Positions 34,930 to 44,231 are shown, counted from the stretch's first letter. The stretch is 64,000 nt of DNA from Polaribacter sp. Z022 (GCF_023555495.1 NZ_JALCZO010000005.1:1-64000), one strand, 5' to 3'. Numbers and translations are program-made. Notes: generated from the sequence alone by a model not told the origin.

Positions 34930-37335
34930 ATGAAAAAAATTACTTTATTAATTATTTTAATGATAACCTCATTAGGTTTTTCTCAACAAGAAACATTTGA
35001 GATAACCTTCGAAACCGGAACTGCAGGAAGTGACGCAACTAAATGGAATGTATTTGAAAATGATTCAAATCCAGCATTAGAAATTGTTGCAAATCCAGAT
35101 GCTAGTGGTGTAAATGCATCAGCAACTGTTGCTAAATTTACTGCTTTATCTACAGGACAACAATGGGCAGGAACAGAAGTTCAACATGCAGTTTTAGGAG
35201 AATGGATATTAGAAGCTTCTAACACAACAATTAGTGTTAGTGTTTATAAATCTGTTATTAGTGATGTTACTGTAAAATTTGTAAATTCTACAAGTGGTAC
35301 AGTTTTTCAATTAACAAAACCAAATACAAAAACAAATGAATGGGAAACTTTAACCTATGATATTTCTTCTGCTATTTCAAGTGGAGAAAATCATAACATA
35401 GATCAATTTGTTATTTTTCCAGAATGGTCTGCAAGGTCAACAAACACAATTACATATTTTGACAATGTAACTTGGACTGCAAATAGAACTGCAGCAGCAG
35501 GAGGTAGTGGTTCTGGAGGTTCTGGTTCTGCACCTACAGATGCTCCAGCTGCTCCAACAGCAGCAGCAACAGATGTAATTTCTATTTTTAGTGATGCTTA
35601 TACAGATGTAACTTCAACATGGAATCCAGGATGGGGGCAATCAACAGTTTTATCTGATGAAACTATAGCTGGAAATGCAGTAAAAAAATACGAAAGCTTT
35701 ACATTTTCTGGAATAGAACCTTCTTCTCCAATTGATGCATCAACTATGGGATATATAAATTTAAATTATTGGACAAGTGATGCTACTGAATTAAAAGTAA
35801 AATTTGTAGATTATAATGGAGATGGAACTTGGGGAAGTGATAATACAGAAGCAGAAGTTGTTAAATCTGTTTCAACAGATTCTTGGGGAACTTTAAGTAT
35901 ACCATTTTCAGACTTTACAGCAATTACTGCAGGAATTAAATTTAACGATTTAGGTCAATTTGTACTAAGTGCAACAGGAGCAACAAATGCAGTATATATT
36001 GATAATATTTACTTTTCTAAAGAAGAGGTTACTAGTGGAGGTGGTTCTACAGCTTCTGCTCCTACAGATGCTCCAGCAACTCCAACAGCTGCAACTTCAG
36101 ATGTAATTTCAATTTTTAGTGATGCTTATACAGATTTAACTGCTACTTGGAATCCAGGTTGGGGGCAATCAACAGTATTATCTGATGAAACTATTGCAGG
36201 AAATGCAGTAAAAAAATATGAAAGTTTTACGTTTTCTGGGATAGAGCCTTCTTCTCCAATAGATGCATCAGCTATGGTATCAATAAAATTAGATTATTGG
36301 ACAAGTGATGCTACAGAGCTAAAAGTAAAATTAGTAGATTATAATGGAGATGGTACTTGGGGTAATGATAATACAGAAGCAGAAGTAGTTAAAACTGTAA
36401 CAACGGGTTCTTGGGGAACTTTAACAATCCCTTTAACTGATTTTACAGCAATTACTGCAGGAATTAAATTTAATGACATTGGTCAATTAGTGTTAAGCGC
36501 AACAGGTGCAACAAACGCAGTTTACTTAGATAATATTTACTTTACAAAAGAAGCTTCAAATGGAGGTGGAAATACAGCAACTGCACCTACAGATGCTCCA
36601 ACAGCTCCAACAAAATCAGCTTCAGATGTAATTTCTATTTTTAGTGACGCTTATACAGATTTAACTTCTACTTGGAATCCAGGTTGGGGACAATCTACAG
36701 TATTAGAAGATGAAACTATTGCTAGTAACCCAGTAAAAAAATATTCAAGTTTTACATTTACAGGAATCGAACCTTCAGCACCAATTGATGCATCTTCTAT
36801 GACACATATAAATTTAAATTATTGGACAAGTGATGCTACTGAATTAAAAGTGAAATTAGTAGATTATAATGGAGATGGTACTTGGGGTAATGATAATACA
36901 GAAGCAGAAGTTGTTAAAGCAGTAACAACAGGTTCTTGGGGGACTTTAAGTATTCCTTTTTCAGATTTTACAGCAATTACTGCAGGTATTAATTTTAATG
37001 ACATAGGGCAATTAGTATTAAGTGCAACAGGTGCAACTAACCCTGTTTATATTGATAATATTTATTTTTCTAACGGAAGTGTTTTAAATACAAATACTTT
37101 TGCATTGGCTAGTCTAAAAATATATCCAAACCCAACAACAAATTTTATAAATCTAAACTCTCAATCAAATATTCAAAAAGTTGAAATTTATAATGTTTTA
37201 GGCGCAAAAGTTAAAACATTAAATACAGATGATAAAAATGTATTAATTGATGTTTCTTTATTAAAAAAAGGTATTTACTTACTAAGATATAATATAGATA
37301 ATTCTGTAGGAACTTCTAGATTCATAAAACAGTAA
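34930..37335 (+). CDS. T9SS-secreted multi-CBM glucan-binding protein, non-catalytic
   Basis: 801 residues. Signal peptide 1-19, a CBM-like domain (about 22-186, with LEIVANPDASGVN) related to the tandem domains of the lipoprotein at 18958-21006, a Gly/Ser-rich linker, three near-identical repeats starting DVISIFSDAYTD at residues 215, 391 and 566 (period about 175), with linkers APTDAPAAPT or similar, and a C-terminal type A T9SS sorting domain (LKIYPNPTTNFINL, KGIYLLRYN). No glycosidase motif is visible. The repeats match the FSDAY domain of the lipoprotein. It probably binds laminarin outside the cell. It is monocistronic with its own terminator and the locus-specific upstream motifs. Confidence 0.85.
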   Translation: MKKITLLIILMITSLGFSQQETFEITFETGTAGSDATKWNVFENDSNPALEIVANPDASGVNASATVAKFTALSTGQQWAGTEVQHAVLGEWILEASNTTISVSVYKSVISDVTVKFVNSTSGTVFQLTKPNTKTNEWETLTYDISSAISSGENHNIDQFVIFPEWSARSTNTITYFDNVTWTANRTAAAGGSGSGGSGSAPTDAPAAPTAAATDVISIFSDAYTDVTSTWNPGWGQSTVLSDETIAGNAVKKYESFTFSGIEPSSPIDASTMGYINLNYWTSDATELKVKFVDYNGDGTWGSDNTEAEVVKSVSTDSWGTLSIPFSDFTAITAGIKFNDLGQFVLSATGATNAVYIDNIYFSKEEVTSGGGSTASAPTDAPATPTAATSDVISIFSDAYTDLTATWNPGWGQSTVLSDETIAGNAVKKYESFTFSGIEPSSPIDASAMVSIKLDYWTSDATELKVKLVDYNGDGTWGNDNTEAEVVKTVTTGSWGTLTIPLTDFTAITAGIKFNDIGQLVLSATGATNAVYLDNIYFTKEASNGGGNTATAPTDAPTAPTKSASDVISIFSDAYTDLTSTWNPGWGQSTVLEDETIASNPVKKYSSFTFTGIEPSAPIDASSMTHINLNYWTSDATELKVKLVDYNGDGTWGNDNTEAEVVKAVTTGSWGTLSIPFSDFTAITAGINFNDIGQLVLSATGATNPVYIDNIYFSNGSVLNTNTFALASLKIYPNPTTNFINLNSQSNIQKVEIYNVLGAKVKTLNTDDKNVLIDVSLLKKGIYLLRYNIDNSVGTSRFIKQ
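35572..37074 (+). repeat. Three tandem CBM-like repeats (about 450 bases each)
   Basis: Units start at 35572, 36100 and 36625 and run about 450 bases, separated by Pro/Thr-Ala linkers. Segments encoding NPGWGQSTVL, YWTSDATELKVK and FTAITAGI are almost unchanged, which indicates recent duplication or homogenisation. Confidence 0.85.
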
Positions 37336-37355
37336 AAAGTAATATTTTATAATTT

Positions 37356-37392
37356 AAAAGCTCAAATATTTTAAATATTTGAGCTTTTTATT
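37356..37392 (+). terminator. Terminator after the multi-CBM gene
   Basis: AAAAGCTCAAATATT (37356-37370) pairs perfectly with AATATTTGAGCTTTT (37374-37388), with flanking T residues. Confidence 0.85.
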
Positions 37393-37568
37393 TTTTATTT
37401 ATCTAGTACAAAACATTAAAAAATAAGTTAAAGTAAAATCAGTATTAATAAAGCTTGTAGCATAAGAATAGAAAGTTAGATGTTAAAATTCAATAAAAAT
37501 TAAGAAAATTTTAAGATTTAACACAAAAACTAAAAGTTAACTAACAGTTATTAGTGATAAAAAAAGAA

Positions 37569-37576
37569 TAATTTTG
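37569..37576 (+). promoter_or_regulatory. -7 promoter box (TAATTTTG) of the DsbD-like gene
   Basis: TAATTTTG fits the Bacteroidota TAnnTTTG consensus, 18 bases before the ATG. No clear TTTG -33 box lies 19 bases upstream. Confidence 0.5.
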
Positions 37577-37593
37577 TTCATATAATTAAAATT

Positions 37594-39615
37594 ATGAAGT
37601 ATTTTTTTACTGTAGCTTTTTTAATATTAAGCATAAATTTATTTTCTCAAATTGAAGATCCAATTAAATGGTCTACAAGCGTAGAAAAAGTTTCTGAAGC
37701 AGAATATCTTTTAGTTTCAACAGCAACACTTGATGCAAAATGGCATTTATATGCTCAAAATGTTCCAGAAGACGGTCCAATACCTACAACTTTTTATTAT
37801 ACACTACCAAAAGGAACTTCTTTAATAGGTAAAACAATAGAACCAGAAGGACATACAATTGATGATCCTGTTTTTCAAATGAAAATTAAATTCTTTGAAA
37901 ATACAGCTGTATTTAAACAAAAAATAAAAGTTACTTCAGGTATAGATGTAGTTAATGGTGTAGTAGAATTTATGGTTTGTGACGATTCTAAATGTTTAGC
38001 GCCAACAGAAATAGATTTAGTTTTTAACCTATCTAACAGTATTGTAAATGCTAATACAACAAATAATAATGTAGTTATAGATGATAAGGTTACAAACAAT
38101 CTTTTATACGGAATGAATTCTGATGGATTAACAGTCTCAGAAATAAAATGTAAAGATGAATTAACTACCAACTCATCAGAAATAAAAAAAGGAGGAAAAT
38201 CTCTTTGGAGTATTTTTGGATTAGGTTTTTTAGGTGGTTTGTTAGCCTTATTAACACCTTGTGTTTTTCCAATGATTCCATTAACGGTTAGTTTTTTTAC
38301 AAAAAAGAACGGACAAAATTCCAATTCAGGAGTTTCTAAAGCATTGTTATATGGCTTCTTTATTTTTGCAGTGTATGTAATTTTAAGTGTTCCTTTTCAT
38401 TTATTAGATTCTGTAAATCCCGACATTTTAAACGAAATTTCTACAAACATTTGGCTAAACATTATCTTCTTTGTCATTTTTGTGTTTTTTGCTTTTTCTT
38501 TCTTCGGATATTATGAACTAACATTACCAGCAAGTTGGACAAACAAAACAACACAAGGAGAATCTTCTGGTGGTTTTGTAGGAATCTTTTTCATGGCATT
38601 AACCTTAGCAATTGTATCATTTTCATGTACAGGTCCAATATTAGGGTCGCTTTTAGCAGGTTCTTTAACAGCAGATGGAGGTGCATGGCAATTAACTTCT
38701 GGAATGGCAGGTTTTGGAGTTTCTCTTGGTTTGCCTTTTGCATTGTTTGCAATGTTTCCTAATATGATGAATGCCTTACCAAAATCTGGAGGTTGGTTAA
38801 ATACTACCAAAGTTATTTTAGGATTTTTAGAGTTGGCTTTAGCATTTAAATTCTTATCAAATGCAGATTTAGTTGCACATTGGAACATCCTAAAAATAGA
38901 ACCATTCCTTGGTTTATGGATTCTAATATTTGCAGGTTTAGCATTGTATTTATTTGGTAAAATAAAATTTCCACATGATTCTCCAATTAAAAAATTATCA
39001 TTTTCTAGAATTGCAGGAGGTGTTTTAGTAGCTTCTTTTGTAGTTTATTTAGCTTCTGGCTTTATGGTAAAAGAAGAAACAAAAACATTTACGCCATTAA
39101 CTTTACTTAGTGGTTTAGCACCACCTGTAGGTTATAGTTTTATCTATCCAAACGATTGTCCTAATAATTTAGAATGTTTTAAAGATTTAAAAACTGGTAT
39201 TGCTTATGCTAAAAAAGTAAACAAACCAATTTTATTAGATTTTACAGGATATGCTTGTGTAAATTGTAGAAAAATGGAAGAACATGTTTGGCCACTTCCT
39301 AAAATAGACAATTATTTAAGAAATGATTTTGTGTTAATTTCTTTATATGTAGATGATAAGAAAGAACTTCCAGAAAATGAGCAAATTTTGGTAAATCGTG
39401 TTAATGGAGGAACCAGAAAACTGAAAAATTACGGTCATAAATGGGCAAATTATCAAACGCAATTTTTTAAAACAAATTCTCAACCTTATTATGTGGTTTT
39501 AAATTCTGAGGGAACCAAAATTTTAAATAATGCAGTTGGCTATACACCAGATGAAAATGAATATGCACAATTTTTAGAATGTGGATTAGAGGTGTTTAAC
39601 AATAAAAATAAATAA
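37594..39615 (+). CDS. DsbD-like thiol:disulfide interchange protein
   Basis: 673 residues: signal peptide, periplasmic DsbD N-terminal (DsbC-binding) domain about 20-130, eight-helix transmembrane core about 205-470 with the paired Cys C223 (LTPCVFPMIPL) and C345 (FSCTGPILG), then a thioredoxin domain with C555-V-N-C558. The set of cysteines is complete for electron transfer from cytosolic thioredoxin to the periplasm. It supplies reducing power for cytochrome c maturation or disulfide repair; the exact partner is unknown. It is followed after 1 base by the aminotransferase gene. Confidence 0.93.
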   Translation: MKYFFTVAFLILSINLFSQIEDPIKWSTSVEKVSEAEYLLVSTATLDAKWHLYAQNVPEDGPIPTTFYYTLPKGTSLIGKTIEPEGHTIDDPVFQMKIKFFENTAVFKQKIKVTSGIDVVNGVVEFMVCDDSKCLAPTEIDLVFNLSNSIVNANTTNNNVVIDDKVTNNLLYGMNSDGLTVSEIKCKDELTTNSSEIKKGGKSLWSIFGLGFLGGLLALLTPCVFPMIPLTVSFFTKKNGQNSNSGVSKALLYGFFIFAVYVILSVPFHLLDSVNPDILNEISTNIWLNIIFFVIFVFFAFSFFGYYELTLPASWTNKTTQGESSGGFVGIFFMALTLAIVSFSCTGPILGSLLAGSLTADGGAWQLTSGMAGFGVSLGLPFALFAMFPNMMNALPKSGGWLNTTKVILGFLELALAFKFLSNADLVAHWNILKIEPFLGLWILIFAGLALYLFGKIKFPHDSPIKKLSFSRIAGGVLVASFVVYLASGFMVKEETKTFTPLTLLSGLAPPVGYSFIYPNDCPNNLECFKDLKTGIAYAKKVNKPILLDFTGYACVNCRKMEEHVWPLPKIDNYLRNDFVLISLYVDDKKELPENEQILVNRVNGGTRKLKNYGHKWANYQTQFFKTNSQPYYVVLNSEGTKILNNAVGYTPDENEYAQFLECGLEVFNNKNK

Positions 39616-39616
39616 T

Positions 39617-41092
39617 ATGGAAAAGTTAAATTTAGAACAATACTTTAATCAGTTTAGAAAAAATATTATTGGTATAAATCAAACTTTTCAATCTCCTTAT
39701 GGAGAACAAAAATTGATTTATACAGATTGGACTGCAAGTGGAAGATTATATGCCCCAATTGAAGATAAATTATTAAATGATTTTGGTCCTTTTGTTGCAA
39801 ATACACATACAGAAACGTCTACTTCTGGTGCAGCTATGACATTGGCTTATCATGAAGCAAGAAATATTATAAAACGTCATGTAAATGCAAATAATAATGA
39901 TGTTTTAATTACTACAGGTACAGGAATGACTGGAGCTGTAAATAAGTTTCAGAGAATTTTAGGTTTAAAAGTTTCAGAGAATTTAAAGAATAATACAACC
40001 ATTCCAGAAGACTTAAAACCTATTGTTTTTGTAAGTCATATGGAGCATCATTCTAATCAAACTTCTTGGTTAGAAACTATTGCAGATGTAGAAGTTGTAC
40101 CTTGTAATAATGAAGGTTTATTATGCCCTATAGAGTTTGAAAAAAGCATAAAAAAACATCAACATAGAAAAATAAAAATAGCTTCAATAACATCTTGTTC
40201 TAATGTAACAGGTATAGAAACTCCTTATCATGAAATTGCAAAATTAATTCATAGTTATAAAGGATTGTGTTTTGTAGATTTTGCTTGTTGTGCACCTTAT
40301 GTAAATATAAATATGCATCCAGAAAACGAAGATGAATATTTAGATGCAATCTTTTTTTCTCCTCATAAATTTTTAGGAGGTCCAGGAAGTTCTGGAGTAT
40401 TAGTTTTTAATAAAAGTTTGTATAAAAATACTGTGCCAGATAACCCAGGAGGGGGTACAGTAAGTTATACAAATCCTTGGGGAGAGCATGATTATTTTGA
40501 TGATGTAGAAACAAGAGAAGATGGTGGTACACCTGGTTTTTTACAAACCATAAGAATTGCATTGTCTATGCAGTTAAAAGACAAAATGGGTGTAAATAAC
40601 ATCAAAAAAAGAGAAGAAGAAATTAATAAAGTTTTGTTTAAAACTTTAGAAAGTTTACCAGACGTTAAAATTTTAGCACCTAATAATAAAGAAAGATTAA
40701 GCATATTTTCATTCTATTTTACAAAGTATCATTTTAATTTAGTGGTAAAATTATTAAATGATAGATTTGGAATTCAAACTAGAGGAGGTTGTTCTTGTGC
40801 AGGTACTTATGGACATTTTTTATTAAATGTAGATAAAGAAACATCAAACAGAATAAAAGACGAAATTTTGCATGGTTGTAATACCGAAAAACCAGGTTGG
40901 GTTCGTTTATCAGTTCATCCAACAACTTCCAATGAAGAAATAGATTTTATTTGTAAATCTTTAAAAGAATTGTCAAATAATATCGAAGAATGGTCTAAAG
41001 ACTATCAATATGAAGCAATTAAAAACGATTATACACACAAAACAATAACACCAATAGAAAAGAAATTGGTCAAAAAATGGTTCGAAATTTAG
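39617..41092 (+). CDS. Class V aminotransferase-fold PLP enzyme (cysteine desulfurase-like)
   Basis: 491 residues, cytosolic. The fold-type I class V signatures are YTDWTASGR, HTETSTSG, SHMEHHSNQ (cofactor-facing His), VDFACCAPY and the PLP-lysine motif FFSPHKFLGGPGS with K251; GGCSCAG (about residues 392-398) carries a mobile-loop-like Cys. It could be a cysteine desulfurase-like or isopenicillin-epimerase-like enzyme; the length exceeds SufS and IscS (about 400), so it is a larger subfamily and the substrate stays open. It is likely co-transcribed with the DsbD-like gene. Confidence 0.85.
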   Translation: MEKLNLEQYFNQFRKNIIGINQTFQSPYGEQKLIYTDWTASGRLYAPIEDKLLNDFGPFVANTHTETSTSGAAMTLAYHEARNIIKRHVNANNNDVLITTGTGMTGAVNKFQRILGLKVSENLKNNTTIPEDLKPIVFVSHMEHHSNQTSWLETIADVEVVPCNNEGLLCPIEFEKSIKKHQHRKIKIASITSCSNVTGIETPYHEIAKLIHSYKGLCFVDFACCAPYVNINMHPENEDEYLDAIFFSPHKFLGGPGSSGVLVFNKSLYKNTVPDNPGGGTVSYTNPWGEHDYFDDVETREDGGTPGFLQTIRIALSMQLKDKMGVNNIKKREEEINKVLFKTLESLPDVKILAPNNKERLSIFSFYFTKYHFNLVVKLLNDRFGIQTRGGCSCAGTYGHFLLNVDKETSNRIKDEILHGCNTEKPGWVRLSVHPTTSNEEIDFICKSLKELSNNIEEWSKDYQYEAIKNDYTHKTITPIEKKLVKKWFEI

Positions 41093-41200
41093 AGAATAAA
41101 CTCTAAAAAGTTAATAAGTCAAAGAATTTTTTAAAAATGAAGTTTCATTTTAAACATATTTTATTAATATGTCAATTCTTATATAAAAAGACATATATAA

Positions 41201-41231
41201 TTTGTTTATGTCGATATAATCTTTAGATTTG
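41201..41231 (+). promoter_or_regulatory. Promoter of the Phe/Tyr leader and operon
   Basis: TTTG (41201-41204) and TAGATTTG (41224-41231) are separated by 19 bases, matching the Bacteroidota sigma-ABfr consensus exactly. Transcription would begin near 41237-41240, 15-20 bases before the leader ORF. Confidence 0.75.
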
Positions 41232-41254
41232 TTGCTCAAAACAAGAGAATTAAG

Positions 41255-41335
41255 ATGTTAAATAACAATTTTACACGTTTCTATTTTTACTTTTATTTTT
41301 ACAATAAGAGGAGAGACTTTGTATCATGTTGTTAA
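41255..41335 (+). CDS. Phe/Tyr leader peptide of the aromatic amino acid operon
   Basis: A 26-codon ORF starting at the ATG at 41255. Residues 9-16 are four Phe-Tyr pairs (FYFYFYFY) with an earlier Phe at residue 6 and a later Phe at 22; the C-terminus is VSCC and the stop lies at 41333. It directly precedes prephenate dehydratase, aminotransferase and prephenate dehydrogenase genes, so the codon content matches the operon products Phe and Tyr. Together with the overlapping hairpins at 41313-41386 it forms a ribosome-mediated attenuator. The ORF is short, has no strong Shine-Dalgarno site and is easily missed by gene callers. Confidence 0.85.
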   Translation: MLNNNFTRFYFYFYFYNKRRDFVSCC

Positions 41336-41386
41336 AAAACATATAAAATATATAAAGTCTCGAATTTACTTCGAGGCTTTTTTTTT
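41313..41386 (+). promoter_or_regulatory. Transcription attenuator: antiterminator and terminator hairpins
   Basis: Antiterminator: GAGACTTTGTAT (41313-41324, inside the leader ORF) pairs with ATATAAAGTCTC (41350-41361), 12 pairs with one G-U. Terminator: AAAGTCTCGAA (41354-41364) pairs with TTCGAGGCTTT (41370-41380), followed by T9 (41378-41386). The two share 41354-41361 and exclude each other. A ribosome stalled on Phe/Tyr codons leaves 41313-41324 free and favours the antiterminator. A ribosome reaching the stop at 41333 covers that arm and lets the terminator form. Confidence 0.85.
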
Positions 41387-41394
41387 GATAAAAA

Positions 41395-42222
41395 ATGAAT
41401 AAAGTTATTGCAATACAAGGAGCAGAAGGCTCAAACCATCATAAAGTTGCTCGCGACTTTTATGGATCAGCAATTCAGTTAAAAGAATGCATGTCTTTTG
41501 ATGTTTTGGTAGATAGTTTGTTAGATGGATCTGCTAATTATGGAGTAATGGCTTTAGAAAATACAATTGCGGGTTCTATTATTCCTAATTATGCTTTAAT
41601 TGATAAGCACAATTTGCACATTACAGATGAAGAATACTTAAATATTCACCATCATTTAATGGCTTTAAAAGGGCAGAATATAGAAGATATAAAGGAGGTT
41701 TGGTCACATCCAATGGCGTTATTACAATGTAAAGAATTCTTTAAAAGTTACCCTCATATAAAGTTAGTAGAAGATGTAGATACTGCAGAAGTAGCCAAAA
41801 GAATATCAAAAGAAAATTTGGTTGGAATTGCTGCTATAGCACCTAAAATTGCTGCAGAAATCTTTGATTTAGATATTTTAGAAGACGAAATTCAAACAAT
41901 TAAAGACAACTCTACAAGGTTTGTAATTGTACAAACTCATGAGCCAGAAAATGGACTTGACAAGATTAACAAAGCATCTTTAAAGTTTCAGTTAAATCAC
42001 CAAAGAGGAAGTTTAGCAGCTATTTTAAATGTGTTAAGCGATTGTAAAATGAATTTAACAAAAATTCAATCTTTACCTGTAATAGAAACTCCTTGGAAAT
42101 ATTCATTTTTTGTAGATATTACTTTTGAAGATTATAAAGATTATAAAAAAGCTGAAGCAATTATAGAAATAATGGCAGAAGAGTTTAAAATATTAGGAAC
42201 CTATAAAAACGGTAGAAAATGA
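41395..42222 (+). CDS. pheA: Prephenate dehydratase
   Basis: 275 residues, monofunctional. The catalytic domain has IQGAEGSNHHKVA, ENTIAGSI and the key T174-R175-F176 (NSTRFVIV). An ACT domain for Phe feedback occupies about 200-275 (HQRGSLAAILNVL then LTKIQSLPVIETPWKY; the usual ESRP motif is changed to QSLPV, so allostery may differ). There is no chorismate mutase domain, which instead sits on the DAHP synthase of this operon. It converts prephenate to phenylpyruvate. Expression is governed by the upstream leader attenuator. The next gene overlaps by four bases. Confidence 0.95.
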   Translation: MNKVIAIQGAEGSNHHKVARDFYGSAIQLKECMSFDVLVDSLLDGSANYGVMALENTIAGSIIPNYALIDKHNLHITDEEYLNIHHHLMALKGQNIEDIKEVWSHPMALLQCKEFFKSYPHIKLVEDVDTAEVAKRISKENLVGIAAIAPKIAAEIFDLDILEDEIQTIKDNSTRFVIVQTHEPENGLDKINKASLKFQLNHQRGSLAAILNVLSDCKMNLTKIQSLPVIETPWKYSFFVDITFEDYKDYKKAEAIIEIMAEEFKILGTYKNGRK

Positions 42223-43361
42223 TTAAAGCTGCCAAAAGATTAGATACAGTACAAGAATACTATTTTTCTAAAAAACTAAGAGAAGTTAGAGGTTTAGTAG
42301 CTGCAGGAAAACCAATTATCAATATGGGAATTGGATCTCCAGACTTAAAACCTCCAACAAAAGTTTTAGAAGCAATTCAAGGAAGTTTAACTGATGCTAA
42401 TGCACATAAGTATCAATCTTATCAAGGATTACCAGAATTAAGAAATGCAATTGCAACTTTTTATAAAAACAAATTTTCTGTAGATACTAATCCAGAGAAT
42501 GAAGTGCTGCCTTTAATGGGAAGTAAAGAGGGAATTATGCACATTTCTATGGCTTTTTTAAATGAAGGCGATAAAGTTTTAATCCCAAATCCAGGGTATC
42601 CAACATATACTTCTGTTACTAAACTAGTAAGAGCAGAACCATTATTTTACAATTTAAGTGATGCTACCAATTGGCAACCTAATTTTGAAGCATTAGAAAG
42701 TTTAGATTTAACAGATGTTAAAATTATGTGGGTAAATTATCCACACATGCCAACAGGTACAGATGCTACTTTAAAAACATTCGAAAAATTAATTGCTTTT
42801 GGTAAAAAGCACAATATTTTAATTATAAATGACAATCCTTATAGTTTTATTTTAAACGATAATCCTATTAGTATTTTACAAGTAGAAGGAGCAAAAGATA
42901 TTGCTTTAGAGTTAAATTCTTTGAGTAAAACTTTTAACATGGCAGGTTGGAGAGTTGGTATGCTTTTAGGAAATGCAACTTTTATCAATGAAGTTTTAAA
43001 AGTAAAATCTAATATGGATTCTGGAATGTTTTACGGAATTCAAAAAGGAGCTATAGAAGCATTACAATTGTCAGATGAGTGGTTTTCTACTCAGAATAAA
43101 ATATACGAAGAACGCAGAAAGTTAATTTGGCAATTGGCAGATAAATTAGATGCAACATATAGTAAAAATGCAACAGGATTGTTTGTTTGGGCAAAAATCC
43201 CTGAAGGGAAAAAATCTGAAGAAGTAACAGATGCTGTTTTATATGATAACGATATTTTTATAACACCAGGAACCATTTTTGGTTCACAAGGAGAAGGATA
43301 CATTCGTTTTTCTTTATGTGTAACAGAAGAAGTAATTAAAGAAGCAATATCAAGATTATAA
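42219..43361 (+). CDS. Class I/II aminotransferase of Phe/Tyr synthesis
   Basis: 380 residues, cytosolic. Fold-type I signatures are MGIGSPDLKPP, HKYQSYQGLPELRNAIA, NPGYPTY, NYPHMPTG, NDNPY and the PLP-lysine motif LNSLSKTFNMAGWRVG with K237. It closely resembles aspartate/aromatic aminotransferases. The operon position between prephenate dehydratase and prephenate dehydrogenase suggests transamination of phenylpyruvate and 4-hydroxyphenylpyruvate or of prephenate. Its start overlaps the pheA stop (ATGA), so translation is coupled. The substrate is inferred from context. Confidence 0.9.
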   Translation: MIKAAKRLDTVQEYYFSKKLREVRGLVAAGKPIINMGIGSPDLKPPTKVLEAIQGSLTDANAHKYQSYQGLPELRNAIATFYKNKFSVDTNPENEVLPLMGSKEGIMHISMAFLNEGDKVLIPNPGYPTYTSVTKLVRAEPLFYNLSDATNWQPNFEALESLDLTDVKIMWVNYPHMPTGTDATLKTFEKLIAFGKKHNILIINDNPYSFILNDNPISILQVEGAKDIALELNSLSKTFNMAGWRVGMLLGNATFINEVLKVKSNMDSGMFYGIQKGAIEALQLSDEWFSTQNKIYEERRKLIWQLADKLDATYSKNATGLFVWAKIPEGKKSEEVTDAVLYDNDIFITPGTIFGSQGEGYIRFSLCVTEEVIKEAISRL

Positions 43362-43364
43362 GTT

Positions 43365-44216
43365 ATGAAAAATATATACATGATTGGTATTGGTTTAATT
43401 GGAGGTAGTTTTGCTATCGATATTAAAAATCACAATCCAGAAGTTGTAATTCACGGAATTAGTAGAAAAGATGAAACCTTAAACAAGGCTTTAGAATTAA
43501 ATTTAATAGACAAAAAAGCAACCCTAGATGATCTTGAAAATGCAGACTTGGTAATTGTATCAATTCCTGTAGATGCAACAGTAAAATTATTGCCAACAAT
43601 TCTTGATAAAATATCGGACAACACATTAGTTGTTGATGCTGGATCAACAAAAGAAGAAATTTGTAAAGTTGTTGAACATCATAAAAGAAGAAGAAATTTT
43701 TTAGCATGTCATCCAATTGCAGGAACAGAAAATTCTGGACCCACAGCAGCTATATCTGGCTTATACGTTGGAAAAACGAACATTATCTGTGAAGTAGAAA
43801 AGACAACTTTTAAGCTTCAAGAAAAAGCTTTAGAACTTTTTAGGGCAATTGGAATGCGTATTAGATATATGGATCCTGTGTCTCATGACAAGCATATTGC
43901 GTATGTTTCGCACTTATCTCACATTAGTGCATTTATGTTAGGTAAAACAGTAATTGATGAAGAGAAAAATGAACGCGATATTTTTGATATGGCAGGTTCA
44001 GGTTTCAGATCTACAGTTCGTTTGGCAAAAAGTTCGCCAGCAATGTGGACACCAATTTTTAAACAAAATAAAGATAACGTAATTAATACGTTAACAGATT
44101 ACATTAACAATTTACAACATTTTAAAGAGTTGATGGAACAAGATAATTTCTCTGAAATTTTTAACGAAATGGAGAATACAAATTATATAAAACAAATTTT
44201 AAACGGCATAAAATAA
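43365..44216 (+). CDS. tyrA: Prephenate dehydrogenase
   Basis: 283 residues. NAD(P)-binding GIGLIGGSFAIDI at the N-terminus, VVDAGSTKEEI, the active-site HPIAGTENSGP, and SHLSHISAFML in the dehydrogenase domain. It converts prephenate to 4-hydroxyphenylpyruvate for Tyr. No ACT domain is attached. It follows the aminotransferase by 3 bases in the same operon, under the Phe/Tyr attenuator. Confidence 0.93.
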   Translation: MKNIYMIGIGLIGGSFAIDIKNHNPEVVIHGISRKDETLNKALELNLIDKKATLDDLENADLVIVSIPVDATVKLLPTILDKISDNTLVVDAGSTKEEICKVVEHHKRRRNFLACHPIAGTENSGPTAAISGLYVGKTNIICEVEKTTFKLQEKALELFRAIGMRIRYMDPVSHDKHIAYVSHLSHISAFMLGKTVIDEEKNERDIFDMAGSGFRSTVRLAKSSPAMWTPIFKQNKDNVINTLTDYINNLQHFKELMEQDNFSEIFNEMENTNYIKQILNGIK

Positions 44217-44231
44217 AAAGCCAAAATCGTT

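Noticed and set aside
35572..37074. CRISPR-like or tandem DNA repeat array
   Set aside because: The units are about 450-base coding repeats in frame, encoding protein domains; there are no short repeats with spacers.
37875..38888. Antisense ORFs over the DsbD-like gene
   Set aside because: They are shadows of a well-supported membrane protein gene.
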